Source of the DNA: Aspidiotus rigidus
Taxonomy: Eukaryota > Arthropoda > Insecta > Hemiptera > Diaspididae
Length of the DNA stretch: 64,000 bases
Direction of reading: 5' to 3'
Assembly (NCBI GenBank): GCA_035079385.1
Contig: JAVHKY010000082.1
Coordinates: 434,001-498,000 of the forward strand
How positions within the stretch are numbered: position 1 is the stretch's first letter; the number at the start of each line of letters is the position of its first letter. The notes under the pieces are model-generated. The model had not been told where the DNA came from. It saw nothing but the letters and a program-made list of their open reading frames with translations, and made no database searches. The position numbers and the translations under genes were made by a program. Shown here piece by piece: positions 1 through 11,599 of this stretch.

Positions 1-1
1 A

Positions 2-381
2 GCAAGTAAATCCAATATCGACAAACTGGAGAGACGACAAAATACCATTATCCGGAACATGGTAAATGCGTATAGGTACACGAGGAATGCCGACCTACTG
101 AAGGATCTAGAAATACCCACTGTTCGTGAACTTATTACACAGATGTGTGACAAATACGAAAAACGCCTCCACGCACACCCAAATAGTAGAGCCATCATGC
201 TCCTTGATAGTACGCTAGAAACTCGCCGCCTTAAGCGGCATAGGCTACTGTTTTAAATTAAGAAAATGTATATTATCATAATATCCTAAATCGCGTATCT
301 ATCGATGCATACTTCTAAATATCTACGCATGTAATTAGATAGTCGAAGTATCAAAATAAATCTTTAAAAAAAAAAAAAAAA
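2..381 (+). mobile_element. 3' end of a Jockey-like non-LTR retrotransposon (ORF2 tail, 3' UTR, poly(A))
   Basis: An open frame runs from base 2 to the stop at 254-256 and gives the last 84 or so residues of a reverse-transcriptase polyprotein. The downstream part of this piece (IPTVRELI, KYEKRLHAHPN, then LETRRLKR near the stop) is the type of C-terminus seen in Jockey-clade ORF2 proteins. About 110 bases of AT-rich 3' UTR follow and end in a run of A at about 367-381. That is the expected end of an element copied by target-primed reverse transcription. The window starts inside the element, so the RT and endonuclease domains are not visible. Clade assignment is by recognition of the C-terminal pattern only. 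Confidence 0.7.
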
Positions 382-402
382 CTTCTCGTCTGTGTACGCA
401 CA

Positions 403-600
403 GGACAAAAAAAAATGCATAATCCCGATTTCCGTGAAAATGTTTCTGTCAAGGCTGGAAGTGTGATTAATATACCAGATATATGCCAGCACCAGGTGGC
501 TGAATCCTTCAAACGTTTAAAACCGAAAAGAGCACTGAGACCTGATAAAATACTGGCCTACATTTGTAAAGGATGCCAGAAATTTTTGGTGGAACCCCTC
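403..600 (+). pseudogene. Fragment of a non-LTR reverse transcriptase (N-terminal RT region)
   Basis: The frame opened at 415 contains a stretch (VAESFKRLKPKRALRPDKI at about residues 29-47, followed by AYICKGC) that resembles the start of the RT domain in Jockey-type elements. There a segment of the form (I/V)xxLKxxKAxGPDxIP precedes the first RT motif. No fingers or palm motifs follow, because the frame runs into glutamine-codon repeats near base 600. This is therefore a scrap of ORF2 joined to a scrap of ORF1 from another position or copy. It cannot be functional. It lies directly downstream of the poly(A) of the preceding element, as expected for nested 5'-truncated insertions. Confidence 0.5.
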
Positions 601-1260
601 GCTCATCAACGGCAGCAGCAATCGCAAACTGCAGCAACAGCAGCAGAAATCACAAATGCAACCGCAGCCGCAACAGCAACGGAATGCCCAGCCCCTGCAG
701 GCAGCACCGCAGCAACAGCATCGGCAACCGCGACTGCAACCGCAACCTCAACCGCGACCACAGCCGCAACCGCATGCCCAGAAGCAACAGCCTCTGCAGG
801 AAGCTCCAACAGCTGATGACGCACCCACCTGAAGTCAGGTGGTGTCCCGGCGCACCCGGAAGAAGAACTTTCAGCCGCCTATTGCAACTGAGAGTAAACC
901 CCTCAAGCTACAGCTTCTCCAGAAGCGACGCCCACGAGGTGGGGCAGTTATATTAAAGAGGACTTTGGAAGAGGTGAAGTACACGGACCTCCTCAAGAAA
1001 GCTCACGCGCACTTGTCCCTTGCGGAGTATGAACTCACGCCAGTAGGGACAAGGTACACGGGCAGAGGTGAGATGATCATCGAGCTGAGAGGCGCAGACC
1101 CCAATAGCCAAAGCATTCCGGACTTCGCCGCTAAGCTGAAGGAAGTGCTGGGAGATGGAACGGAGGTCCTACAACCCCAGCGCCAGATGGGTCTCCTGAT
1201 CCTAGACGTTGAGGAGTCAGTGACTGATGAAGAGATCCGGCTGGCACTTGGTATTGGATC
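600..1260 (+). pseudogene. Gag-like ORF1 fragment of a non-LTR retrotransposon, Q-rich N-part, broken by a stop
   Basis: In the frame of the open stretch from 839, the bases from about 606 to 829 encode a Gln/Pro-rich segment (QQQQQK, QPQPQ and similar). An in-frame TGA follows at 830-832. After the stop the frame continues with a basic region and a conserved-looking block (TLEEVKYTDLLKKA, then RRTRTG-like YTGRGEMIIEL and EEIRLALG). This matches the Gag-like ORF1 of R1/Jockey-type LINEs just before the CCHC knuckles. No knuckle is present: the similarity ends near 1260, so the copy is 3' truncated. The Ala-rich and Arg/Asn-rich frames overlapping 606-824 are alternative readings of the CAG/CAA repeats. 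Inactive by the stop and by truncation. Confidence 0.6.
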
Positions 1261-1715
1261 AATAAAATTATCATCATTAGAGATTCATTCCTTCGTCACT
1301 GATTCCATGTTTTTTTTTTATTCCCTCCCCCCTACCGTTACCTGAAGAAAATTTCATCGTGGGGAATTTGCTAATTCAGTGGTTTATTTTCATACGCCGG
1401 CCGAAAATGAACATTACTTACGAGTACAAACCGATTTGTAGCGCACTTCGAGAATTTATACAAATTTGTATAACGTTTCTCCGTTAGTACTTTGATTACC
1501 GAAACTAAATGCATAGTATCGTCGAAGACAAACATAAGATAAAATACACTCAGATGTGCATCACGTTATGAATTAGCTCCATTGGAGGAAGGAAGGAAAA
1601 GAGAATGACGAGACCTTTGTACTTCTAGATAACTTCATGGTTTCCAATGATCAGAACAATAAAGAAAATAGATTTTAAAAAACAAAGAAAGTAGTGGAGC
1701 AGAGAAAAGTGATAA
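1261..1715. other. Unassigned AT-rich sequence
   Basis: I see no coding or repeat signature here beyond ordinary AT-rich sequence. It separates the LINE fragments from the foldback repeat at 1716. Confidence 0.5.
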
Positions 1716-2004
1716 AGTGCTATTAAAAGTAATAAACAAGTTTCTATTGCAATCTCACCAAATTTAGTCTTTCCCCATGAACATTGTAGACTTCGCTCGG
1801 TGGCTCAAGTAATCTAATTTTAATTTATGACCTCTAAATAACATTTTTACATCAATTCATCTTGACAACCTAAATAACAGAATAAGCTATCCCAGATAGT
1901 AATCAAGCCACTGAGCAAAGTCTACAATGTTAATGTGAGAATGAACTAATTTCGTTGAAATAGCATTAAGAACTTGTTTAGAACTTTTAATAGCAATTTA
2001 TTAT
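1716..2004. repeat. Foldback (inverted-repeat) element, MITE-like
   Basis: Two arms of about 100 bases are imperfect inverted copies: 1716-1812 and 1903-2004. The best-matching part is AACATTGTAGACTTCGCTC at about 1782-1800 against its complement around 1911-1932. The outer parts (TGCTATTAAAAGT and complement) also pair. A spacer of about 90 bases separates the arms. The ends are not clear enough to define a target duplication. A non-autonomous DNA transposon is the simplest reading. Confidence 0.55.
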
Positions 2005-5000
2005 TTTTTTGTTTCGTTACATTTAATTTTTAAAAAAATGTTTTCTTAGTTTATTATATTATACAGTAATAGAATGCACGTATAATATTCGGTTTTAGCA
2101 ATTTTTTAGCTAAATTGTATCGCGTAAATTAGGTATGAATCGCGGTGAGGAAAATGGTACGGTTTTTAGTAATATAGATAGATAGAATAGATATATACAA
2201 TACGAATATGTACAATATGTACAAAGTATGGGGAAAAACCCTAATCGGGCGAATAGATAGAATAATATGGTAGATAGGTATACACTCTTCTAGATGATAA
2301 TTGATGAAACAGTAATCTTAGGACAAATATCCAAATAAAATTCCGACACATTGATGAGAAGTATCAATTGAAGGCAAAGGAGATGAGAAATATTTCTACA
2401 CTCCCAACCCAAATACGAAGGGAAAACTATTTTAAAAAAAAAGATGCAAATGGCTTCTCCGTCCCTCCTTCTCTTACATCTGAGTGAATGTCAAGGTATT
2501 ACGCTTTGAATTACGGAAACTATATCTCGTCTAACAATTCATTTCCGTTCTCAGTTCCCTCCTACACTTGACAACATCATCACAAAAAGACAATTTTCAT
2601 CCAGAGTCTCCAATTGATCCCATTCCGCTCCGGATGAGTGCTCTTTAGAGGTTTATCGATAACAACTCCCACTCGGTGTATCAAGTACATATATCGTGAT
2701 TAAGAAAAAAAAAAAAAAAAAAAAAAAACCTGTAGATACGAATACTAAATACATTTAAAAACAACGATACTTCTGGATCTTAGATTTCTAAAGAGGTGAG
2801 ATAGGCCTAATGGGTCTTCACGTAGATACTGTGTAAAAACTGACCAAATGGTTATCAAATAATGGCCACGTGGTGATGACTTCGGAACGAAACAAACGTA
2901 TACGAACGTAACTGGCGATATGGATAACGCTTCCGGAACAAAAGATATATTTGTCAACAAAGAGAAAGTTTCTTCTCTCCCAATTGACTAGAAAATTTCT
3001 CTATTCAGAGATGTGAATATTTACATCCAAAAATTTAGTTCTATAGAACCAATTTTCTTGACAATACTGGATTAAGCCAACTTGGTTCACTTTCACGAAT
3101 TCAAAGAGCAAAACAACGTGCCGCTTACGGAAAATTGAACTAACTATTCAACCACTGTCTATAGTCCGACCGCAGTAAAAAAGAAAAATATCGTGGGAAA
3201 ATCCCAAGGTAGTTCGTACCTACATCGATAGTACAATTAATAATCTGATCTATCACATTGTCAGGAACAGAAACGAAATGAAAACAAAACGTAAACTACG
3301 ATAATACATAGAACAGTATAAATCATGACTTAGAAAAAACACAACTAATTATTTGAAATGATTTGAGACAGTGCAAGGGCTCAGAGAGGCAAAAGTTTGC
3401 AGTGCAGTATCTTAATCATAGTTGATGGTATTGGCATCACCCTCTTGATCATTTCAATACCGTACTTTACTGATCTTATAAAATTCATTGCCCAAAATTT
3501 TTGTATTTTCAAAATTGAAGGAATGACGTAGTTCTTCTCAGGTGACGGCTCGTGGATGAAATAGTACACTATACGACTAGAGCGAAAAAAGTGAAAAATG
3601 ACTTTCGAGTGCCATGTTTGCGGAATAAGGCGAAGCCAAATATCGAGAAAATTGTACGAGAGGTCATTTTTTCCTTGTTCGCACGAGTTTTGTGAAGTGC
3701 TTTGCACAACAAATGCGTGAAAAGTTTTGTAAAAGACCTTGATAATATGTACTATTTCTTGTCATAAAGACGTTGTAAAAATAATATTTTTGATTTGAAG
3801 AGTCGCATGTGCCGTTATATTTTGAATCGATTCTCAATAAAACCCTGCGGTTAGTTCAAAAATGATACGAAAATGACTTCACCTAGCTCCACAATGAGTC
3901 AACAGGCCCAAAAAGAGAGAAAATCTTTCCAACATGAAAAATCGCGAAATGAAATTCTCCTTCATTCTCAAGTGAAATTCAACCCTTAGTCCGAAAAAAA
4001 TACCGAAAAACTCTGCAAAACTTTATATGGGTGAGAAGGTCAAAATTTCCCATTTTTTTTTTCATTCATTAATTCAGTTTGGTGTTCCGCAAAATTTTGT
4101 AAACATTTTTTTTCGTTCTTTCCGAAAAATTTAATTTAAGAAACAACGATTTGATTCTCGAAGTTTTCAAAATTCAATTCAATACCATTTTCGAACCTCA
4201 TTTTGGAACCTCGACAAACTGGTCAATTTTCGGCCAGTTTAGTTCCATTATAGTCGTTTCAGACAAGACGTAAAAAGTTCGTTTTAGGCTTCAATTGTAG
4301 ATAAAAATGAGATCAAAATGTTGCACGTTCCAAGTACACATGTACGAGTAAAAGACCGCTAGATCGCGTTGTATTGTTTATGCTTTGTCCTTTGTCATTC
4401 TCGTATATACTATTTTATATTATGTTCATCATCTTCTGTACCAAGCACAGGTATCTCGTACACAGGATGAATATCGTTCCGATTTAATAAAATCATATGT
4501 GAATTTAGGAAACCGTTTCACATACATAATAATAACGTTTCGCGGTTCGTTTTGTAGAATACAAATATTATGTACAGGATGAGGAAGAACAATATTAGTA
4601 TTTCAGTAGAATTTTGAGCTAAATCTGTTCACACGCACTAATTTGTACACGGGCAATAGAGGTACCTAACTGAATTATTTGTAGACTCGCAACGGAATTT
4701 GAAGTGGGTAGCGCTAGCGTCGGACTACACCGAGTAAAAACCGTAAGAGGTATCCTAAGTACGGTGGTAAAGGAGAAAAATGAGAAAATTGAAATAACAC
4801 TTGAATGAAGCAGATTTCTCTTTCTGACATCCCATAAAAGATGCCCACAAACACACATTCTCAATTAGATGGGCTGACAAAACCATCAATTCTGTTTCAT
4901 TCAAGAGTTCTTCCGAATTTTTCATTTTTTTCTCACATAATATACTGAATACTATAAACGATAATGCCGCGGAAATTCCTGTATCTAAATACAATGAGCG

Positions 5001-5368
5001 CTTTTGGTCATACGACGCAACGCTGTGTAACGGTGTAGGATGATGATGTCGTATCATAGCTATGATCGGGTTGTTGATAAAGCACCACTACACGCAAACA
5101 ATATACACGAATTCACAGTCACATCCGTAGTTAGTTCCATCCCTCGTCGCTAATCGGTTCAGAAAACCTTTTGTTTCTTCCTTCCAAACATAATTATACA
5201 AACATATGGTATATGGAGAGACAGAGACCAGCTTTTTGCATAAAAAAGTATTAAAAGAATCTAGACGGCTTTTTAAGATCGTATTCTTGTCCCTCTCTCG
5301 TAACCTACGGAAAATAAATACTGATAACAGACTTCACATAGGCTGAACATTCATATTGGCACGTTGTT

Positions 5369-5401
<33 letters not shown>

Positions 5402-6880
5402 GCCGTCTTCGTAAGAAAAATCTGATGCGTTAGTATGATCACTACTACTGTATACGAATATGTAACATTAATACAAAATAATACTTATCATAAGGGTACC
5501 TATAGTTACATATTTACTACTGATATACCATAAACGATCGAGTGGTTCTCGTATACAAGAAATATTGCTCGCGTATACGCAGTACCTTTTATAAATAGGC
5601 TTACTTGGGAACTCGGGGCAGCAGCGGCGTACGTACATCCGAATTGATGAGAATACGTTGACATTACATCAGAACCGCAGAAGGAAGACGACGTTTTGTC
5701 GAAGGCCAGTAAATAAGCCTACTGTTAAATATTGACCATCTCGGTGCGCTCTCCGACTGACGAATTATAACTACTCTCATTCGTTCATGCCTCGTGAGAC
5801 GTTCCGTTTTTACCTTTCTTCTTAAATTCGATGGAGGAAGATTCCACAAGAAAATACCGAATAAATTTTTCATAAGCAAGAAAACGAAATGCTCGCTCGT
5901 GTATAAGTAGTAGGTAATCGAAAAATCAAATTTGATAGTGCTGTAGTGGGGGAAAAAAAATACGTATACGAACGAGAAAGAAATGGAAATATGATAAACC
6001 GATGACACGTGAGAAAATATCAAGTTGAACGATTGTTTCGTACAGGAATGGTATTTACTATTATGATGAATTGTACGAGGGTAGGTATGGTAGTATCAAT
6101 GATCGGGCGAGTAATAGATGATAATATACTTCTAGAATACCATTATCATAATCGACATCACCAACATGTTACAGTTTTTGCGGTAAATGCATTAGGTAGG
6201 TATTCAAATTATTTAGGAAAGTGAGTATGCCTTCACGTACAATACCTATTACTGCGTACATGAGGGGTCGCGGGATTGTTTTTAGGGTATCTGACGTGTG
6301 TACCAGTAAACGTGGGGAAAGAGTATGAGAATGAGAGAGAAAGATAAGAAAGAAAAAATAAAGAATAACAACGAAGGTACCATTATCATATCATTTGTAC
6401 AGAATGATCATAAGAAGGATGTTGAAGATTGGATGACTGATAATTTGAAAGCGATCCAAACGATTGTCGTCGTCGTCGTCGTCGTCGATGGCGGCGGCGG
6501 CACGGCAAGAAATATTAACTAAACCAATCAAACAACATATCTGCCTCCGTGAATGCATCGGGTCGAAAGTTTGAGCGGAAAACGAAAGACCCGTAGCCTA
6601 TGTAGTATACTCTGTAGCATATATTTACGCTAATGATGGGCTACAAATTATAACACCATAAAAGCCCTATACATTATACCGTATATATTGTACATAAATA
6701 CATATCCGTACGCACGCACGCAAACACCGATAACGCACCAACAGCATCACCGTCCAAGGAAGAAGATCAATATTTCATCTGATAAGTAGGTATTCACGCA
6801 AATTGTCATGAATGGAAATCGAGTTAATAATAATGTAATAATTTCATTTTGCGCAAATACGTAAGGTATTTTAGTTAAAT
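2005..6880. other. Long non-coding stretch, no gene recognised
   Basis: About 4.9 kb of AT-rich DNA with only short open frames, none of which I recognise. It holds a poly(A) run at about 2705-2727, a (TTG)n tract at about 5366-5402 and a (GTC)n tract at about 6465-6487. The frames at 3381-3707 and 4755-5057 on the minus strand are open but have no motif or composition suggesting selection. Confidence 0.5.
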
Positions 6881-7480
6881 AAACAGTGCGACGACCAACG
6901 TAGCGTAAAAGTATTTGATTGACGATGTTACGACGAACGGACGGATGGACGGACGGACGCAAAGAAGGAACGAAGACGACGACAATCACTACCAACCGAG
7001 CAAAGAAACGCGACAACGCGTATACCACCCCGACCGACAACACACTAGTGTACCTACAACGTTCACCGAACGAAGTTCAGGAGAAACGGCGACGACAGAG
7101 CAATGGGATTAATTCGGCGGAGGAGAAGGAGGTGGTGGTATGACCGAGTAGTGGCGCTCTAACGTACGAACGCTGAACAAAATCGTCACGCCACACCGCG
7201 CCACCTTCCTCCGCATAGCCCCCATTTGTTTTTAAAAAATGCATAGGTCGTCGTAGCGCGTCGCGTGCTGATGCGGACGACACGGCATAGGCGGAGAAGA
7301 CCGACCACGAATTTTCTCCAATGCGGTCGAAAACTCGATAATATCATCGATTCTGTTCGCTCGCGGATCGATGATCCGCCTTTCATTTTTCCGTCTTCCA
7401 CGCCTCTCTTTCACACGCCGAACAAGATCACACGGCGCGATCTGCAGACTAGGTTTTTGCTGCCACGCCGCTATCGTTTG
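6880..7480. promoter_or_regulatory. CpG- and GC-richer stretch, possible promoter or 5' UTR region
   Basis: This stretch is rich in CG dinucleotides (ACGACGAACGGACG-type repeats near 6930, and many CG around 7180-7310), in contrast to its AT-rich surroundings. Several overlapping short frames are open in different phases, which is a composition effect and not evidence of coding. In arthropods such islands can mark the 5' region of a constitutive gene, but no recognisable exon follows within the window. Low confidence, offered as a composition feature. Confidence 0.25.
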
Positions 7481-8049
7481 CCCTCACTCACATATATACA
7501 CGTATATTATCTTCATGTTTTATCAACTCCTTTTGTACATGACTATATTAGTATGAGCTTTAAAAAAAAAAAAACATTTTGGCTCCTATATGTATATATA
7601 TACACACAGAAAATAATGAACTTCAAAGCACTTTCGTCTTAAATAATTTACTAGTACGACGATCGACGATTCGAACCTACACACGTTCTTATTCAGGATC
7701 GATAAATACTACAATGAGTAAAGCTATTGACCAGGAACAAAACGGAGCGGCAGCAAAGGGAGCGTGAAAGAACAAGAAAGAAAGTAGATTACTCACGATT
7801 ATTATACGAGTAAATCGCTGACGAATAAAAGTTACTAATCCTGTAGCTGTCGGTTTCAAAGTTTATAGGTACTCTCCTTACATTTCATAATTTATATCGC
7901 GCTTCACGGATTTTTCTTTTCCTATCATGTTTTTTCGAAGCAACAAATGGACGCATTTTCAAAATCGAAAAAGATGTCCCTCTCTGGCGGTATTAACTTT
8001 AAAATGAAACGACTGATTGGAATGAAAATTAATAATTCAACTAGTGTAC
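7480..8049. other. Unassigned non-coding sequence
   Basis: I see nothing recognisable between the CpG-rich stretch and the PLE fragment. Confidence 0.45.
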
Positions 8050-8516
8050 GTCGGTTTTTTTTTTAATGCTTGAATTTAAGAGTAAGGTCTTGATTCTTAA
8101 CGATAGTTACATCCAGGAAATTGATCGCGTTATTCTTTTCTTTTTCTAAAGTAAAACAAAGACGATCATGAAAACTGTTCAACGATTCGAAAACACTGTC
8201 AAGGAGGTCAGGATTCAAAATAAACAAACTATCGTCGACATACTTGAATAAACATGTAAAATTGTAACTATTTTCAGCGTCATAAATAATTTGTCAAGAA
8301 CTAGCTCCGCCACAATAGGCGATAAAGGGTTGCCCATTGCCATACCTTCGATTTGAGAGTAGAACTTGCCTTGATAACAACAATATTCCTTCTCTAAACA
8401 AAACTTCAAGGCTTTCAGAAACATTTCCTTGTTGATGGAGGTAGAAGATAGGGTGTCCTGCCATCTCTCATCAACTGTCTGGATTGCCAAGGTAATCGGA
8501 ATATTGATGAATAAAG

Positions 8517-8530
<14 letters not shown>
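8049..8530 (-). pseudogene. Penelope-like element reverse transcriptase fragment
   Basis: Reading the minus strand from about 8526 down gives NSLFINIPITL, then a block ending in KFYSQIEGMAMGNPLSPI. These are the SLFTNIP motif after RT motif A and the GLPMGSPLSP-type motif B' of PLE reverse transcriptases. After a frame change near 8290, the minus strand near 8240 reads FKYVDDSLFIL in another phase, which is the catalytic YVDD box. Further down to about 8049 comes a thumb-type segment. The fragment starts abruptly at a (TA)n tract, so the 5' part including the first catalytic Asp is missing. At least one frameshift lies between motif B and YVDD. Inactive remnant. Confidence 0.75.

Positions 8531-8584
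<54 letters not shown>
8519..8584. repeat. (TA)n microsatellite
   Basis: About 33 uninterrupted TA units mark the 5' truncation point of the minus-strand PLE fragment. Confidence 0.95.
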
Positions 8585-8589
<5 letters not shown>

Positions 8590-8859
8590 CCTATAGGTAC
8601 ATATTAGTCGATTCAGGTAATCACCCGGTATACGCACTTTACATTGTAACAAAATACATATCCATTCACAACATACGATATACGTACATGTAGCACACCG
8701 TCGCATCGCGCAGGTATTTCAGACTGTAGTCGTCGAATTTATCGGATATCATGACGCATTCACTGCGATGACAATGGTCTGCGATGAGGCAAAAGTATTC
8801 CACTCCAATCAACCGAAAGAATGAACATTTTTTAAGCATAAGAAAATATTTCATCATAG

Positions 8860-9280
8860 GAAATCATTGATAGATTTTGAAAATAGTACTTCTCCTAAAC
8901 AACTACATGAATTTTCATAAATACGCAAATGACAATTATGGCGTATTAAATTTTGTAAATAGATTGACAAATTTTCAAAACACTAATTTTCACAATGTGT
9001 TTTGTATACAAAGAATTGTTCACTTTTTCATTGAATGACTGTACTTTCGCGTTTTGCCTCATTCGAATCATCGAGGGACGTCAGAGAAAAAAAAAATGCA
9101 AAAAAATGCTTGCACAACTACGCATCCTCTTTTTCCTTTTCTAACGCTTTGATCTTGCAAATGCATTAACAAATACATCACCCAAGCCCAGTTTACACAT
9201 TATTCTAACCCCAAATTTCACTCAAACAAGCTAGCCCAAATTACATATAATAGTATTGTGACGTTTCACCGGTCACGAGA
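8860..9280. other. Unassigned non-coding sequence
   Basis: AT-rich sequence with no recognisable gene, lying between the PLE RT fragment and a separate PLE 3' end. Confidence 0.4.
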
Positions 9281-9284
9281 TATA

Positions 9285-9476
9285 GAGGATAAAGAACCGT
9301 TACGAAAAACCGAACTTTCAGTTAAGATAATTTATTCGTGCAAGGAATTTCTACACGTATCAAAAAAAAGAGATAAGATCCGGCTCTTCCCGCACATATA
9401 CTACTAAACACATCAAAATCGAGAAATTTTATTGATTTCGCGACGTTTCAAACTATCCGGAGTCCTTCTTCAAGCG
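9285..9476 (-). mobile_element. PLE 3' end with degenerate hammerhead-like motif
   Basis: On the minus strand a hammerhead-like block at 9474-9439 is followed by a tail. The tail contains GTGCGGGAAGAGCC, ends in CCTTGCACG, and shares its order with the PLE ends at 10.2-10.3 and 53.7-53.8 kb. In the block the expected CUGAUGA core reads CTTGAAGA, so it is degenerate. GAA-ACGT-C and the variable middle hairpin are preserved. No coding sequence is attached. This is a 3' end only. Confidence 0.5.
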
Positions 9477-10277
9477 ACGATACTTCGCTTCCTTCGGTGC
9501 GCTGTATCGATGTAGACCAAGATATCAGTGGATTTAGCTTTGGCTACGATTGAGAATCGTTGGAATGAGATAAAAACCTACACTGCCCTGGATCATGGTA
9601 TGTTCTTTCATATTTTACGGTTCTGTCTAAAGAATAGTTATTTTGTGTATAGCAATAGTGTGTATAGAAGCAGGTGATTGGTTTAGCTATGGGTAGGTCC
9701 CTTTCTCCGATCATTGCGGAACTACAGTATTGCTAAATTAATACTGATCGTTATTCCGGCTGTTTCTCGGGCTTATACTCGTATGTATATTTGCGGACAC
9801 TATTCTATATACTTCCTTAAGATTCTAAACAGCGCGGTGGTCAAGTTATGCAACTTATCCTTCTCGTCTTCTCTCGATTCTTCACCATTCAGGCATTATC
9901 CTGTTTATTTTAATCGCGCTCTCGTACACGCCACAGTATATTACTTCACATGTGCAGGGTAAAATAAGCGTTCATCTAACGAGGCCAAAATTGCGATCTG
10001 AGCTGCAGGCTAATAGAACAATAATAATATGCCGAATTGGTGAACGCGCACAATACCCGTAAGTATTGTAAAATTTTTTTTCTATAAATGATGTTAAAAC
10101 AAAATTCATTGAATGGACACTCGAACGTCACTGGCTGATTTCTTTTTCTTTCACGCTAATCTAGCTGTGGTTAAAATTAAAATTCGAAGTGAAGGTGGAC
10201 GAATTTTTCGCGTGCAAGGATGAATATTTAAATGAAATAACGAGGCTTTTCCCGCACCGTTTTTTATTAAAAGATCG

Positions 10278-10311
10278 TGACGTTTCGGCCCAGCTAGTGG
10301 CCTTTATCAAA
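10278..10311 (-). ncRNA. Degenerate hammerhead-like motif at a PLE 3' end
   Basis: The minus strand reads TTGATAAAGGCC, a short loop, GGGCC, then GAA-ACGT-C. The CUGAUGA core is altered to TTGATAA, so self-cleavage is not expected. The GGCC stem II and the GAAACGUC half are intact. It is placed just downstream of the endonuclease coding end. Confidence 0.4.
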
Positions 10312-10406
10312 CGAGACTAAAGATGAGGAAAACAAGAACGTAGACTACGGGTAATACAGTACCTAGGTATGTAAGCCGTGAGTCATAAGGGGAAGGAAAC
10401 ATGAAA

Positions 10407-10847
10407 TTATCTGCTGATGTTCGAGATGGTAGGAGCGTACACACATGCAAAATTTACAGTATCACTCTTAAAGTTGACGACAGTATTCGAACGTTTTATT
10501 ATTTCAACAACTTCCCTTATCTTACGTTTTTTGTCATTAGATTCATTGGCTAAAATCTTGATCTGCTGAAAATTAAACTTATGGTTACATTCTTTGGAAT
10601 AGACAGCCAGAGCAGTGTGATCATTTTGGTTTCTTTCGTCGGTTTTATGTTGGGAGAGTCTAGCAGAAAGTAACTGACGAGTCTCTCCCACATAAAGTTT
10701 AGGGCAATCAGAACAAGGAATACAATAAACAACACCAGCTCTTTTAAGAGGGAAAATTCGGTCCGTCCGAATTTGTAAAATCGCTGGGTCTATAAAATCA
10801 GTAATGCGATAGATTACTTCATGTGAAAGAAAATGAACTAAAAGCAA
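10407..10847 (-). pseudogene. GIY-YIG endonuclease domain of a Penelope-like element (C-terminal fragment)
   Basis: PLE proteins consist of an RT followed by a GIY-YIG endonuclease that nicks the target DNA. Here residues about 33-60 read GVVYCIPCSDCPKLYVGETRQL. This gives the GVVY...LYVGET core (the GIY and YIG strands with the CxxCxK linker typical of PLEs), then RLSQHK and ERNQNDHTAL. The Cys pair CIPCSDC belongs to the CCHH-type finger seen in this family. The frame is open for 146 codons and ends at 10407, 100-130 bases before the hammerhead-like block. Everything upstream, including the RT, is missing. The domain itself looks well kept compared with other PLE pieces in this window. Confidence 0.8.
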
Positions 10848-11039
10848 AATGTTTCAAATTTGTGTTCTGTACACCATTTGGGAATGTGGTAATTGGAGAA
10901 ATGAAATGAATTGTGAAAATGTAGTATAGCTTAACAGAAATATGATTTAAAAGTAGCATTGTCACGAATAATTGTTTGAATGTGTACAACTCATAAATAA
11001 TGCTCTGTCAATGATAAGAAAAATAACGATAGTAACAAA

Positions 11040-11165
11040 ATTCAGTTAAACTGATTTTCCCAACTCCGCCCATGGCGGCAAGCCGAATTGTACCCGACAC
11101 TACACATTTTAACGTACATCTCGTCGACGTATATTTCTGCGGGCAGCTGCACTTCTGATAGCCCT
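11040..11165 (-). pseudogene. Cys-rich domain fragment (CSC...RC...C type), probably transposon-derived
   Basis: On the minus strand the frame from 11214 reads STDQGYQKCSCPQKYTSTRC. After a one-phase shift the following bases read CSVGYNSACRHGRSWENQ. Together this resembles the Cys-rich C-terminal motif (KCxC...C.TxRCxCxKxxxxCxxRCHxxxxCxN) found in several transposon-associated and related proteins. Two of the expected cysteines are missing and the frame is broken, so this is a remnant. It is too short to name the parent element. Confidence 0.35.
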
Positions 11166-11378
11166 GATCAGTGCTCACGGAGTCTGGCCGTACAAGTGTT
11201 ATCTGTTTGCACATCTTCGACCTTTGATAAGTTATACGCGTATGCAGCAGTTTGAACGCAGTTCTACACTCCGACCATCGATCCAGTCATCCACGAACCC
11301 GTGCTTACGGAGGCAATTTTACAAATTTAGTGTACAACTTTCCAATTTGACAAAGTAGGCAGAATCAGAAGGAGTGAA

Positions 11379-11379
11379 A

Positions 11380-11410
<31 letters not shown>
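11379..11410. repeat. Poly(A) run
   Basis: A run of about 31 A on the plus strand sits just before a non-LTR RT fragment on the same strand. It may be the tail of an otherwise unrecognised upstream element. Confidence 0.8.
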
Positions 11411-11411
<1 letters not shown>

Positions 11412-11599
11412 ACCGAGGAGGACATGAGGAAAATAAACAATGACTTGATGACAACAACGTAATACTCAAAGTACAGAAAACAACTGCAATGCAATTTAGT
11501 TTGAAAAACAGAAGGAAGGAAGAAAATGTGAATACTCGTATAAGAATACATGAAGAACACTGCGCCTTGAGCAACCACGAGAAAGAAGAATGCCCAAAC

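Larger units (their letters stand above)
10200..10850 (-). mobile_element. 5'-truncated PLE: GIY-YIG endonuclease end plus 3' tail
   Basis: This minus-strand segment holds the C-terminal endonuclease coding part (10850-10407), a short spacer, a degenerate hammerhead-like block (about 10311-10278) and a tail ending in CCTTGCACG near 10215. The order endonuclease, hammerhead, tail is that of the 3' end of a Penelope-like element. The 5' part with the RT is absent, and the RT fragment at 8.05-8.53 kb lies on the wrong side to be its upstream half. They are therefore separate copies. Confidence 0.7.

Noticed and set aside
606..824. Ala/Val-rich minus-strand frame and Ala/Thr-rich plus-strand frame
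   Set aside because: They are other readings of the CAG/CAA repeats encoding the Gln-rich part of the Gag fragment.
8660..8860. Minus-strand frame 8666-8857 as continuation of the PLE
   Set aside because: No PLE motif in it, and the RT similarity stops at the (TA)n tract.
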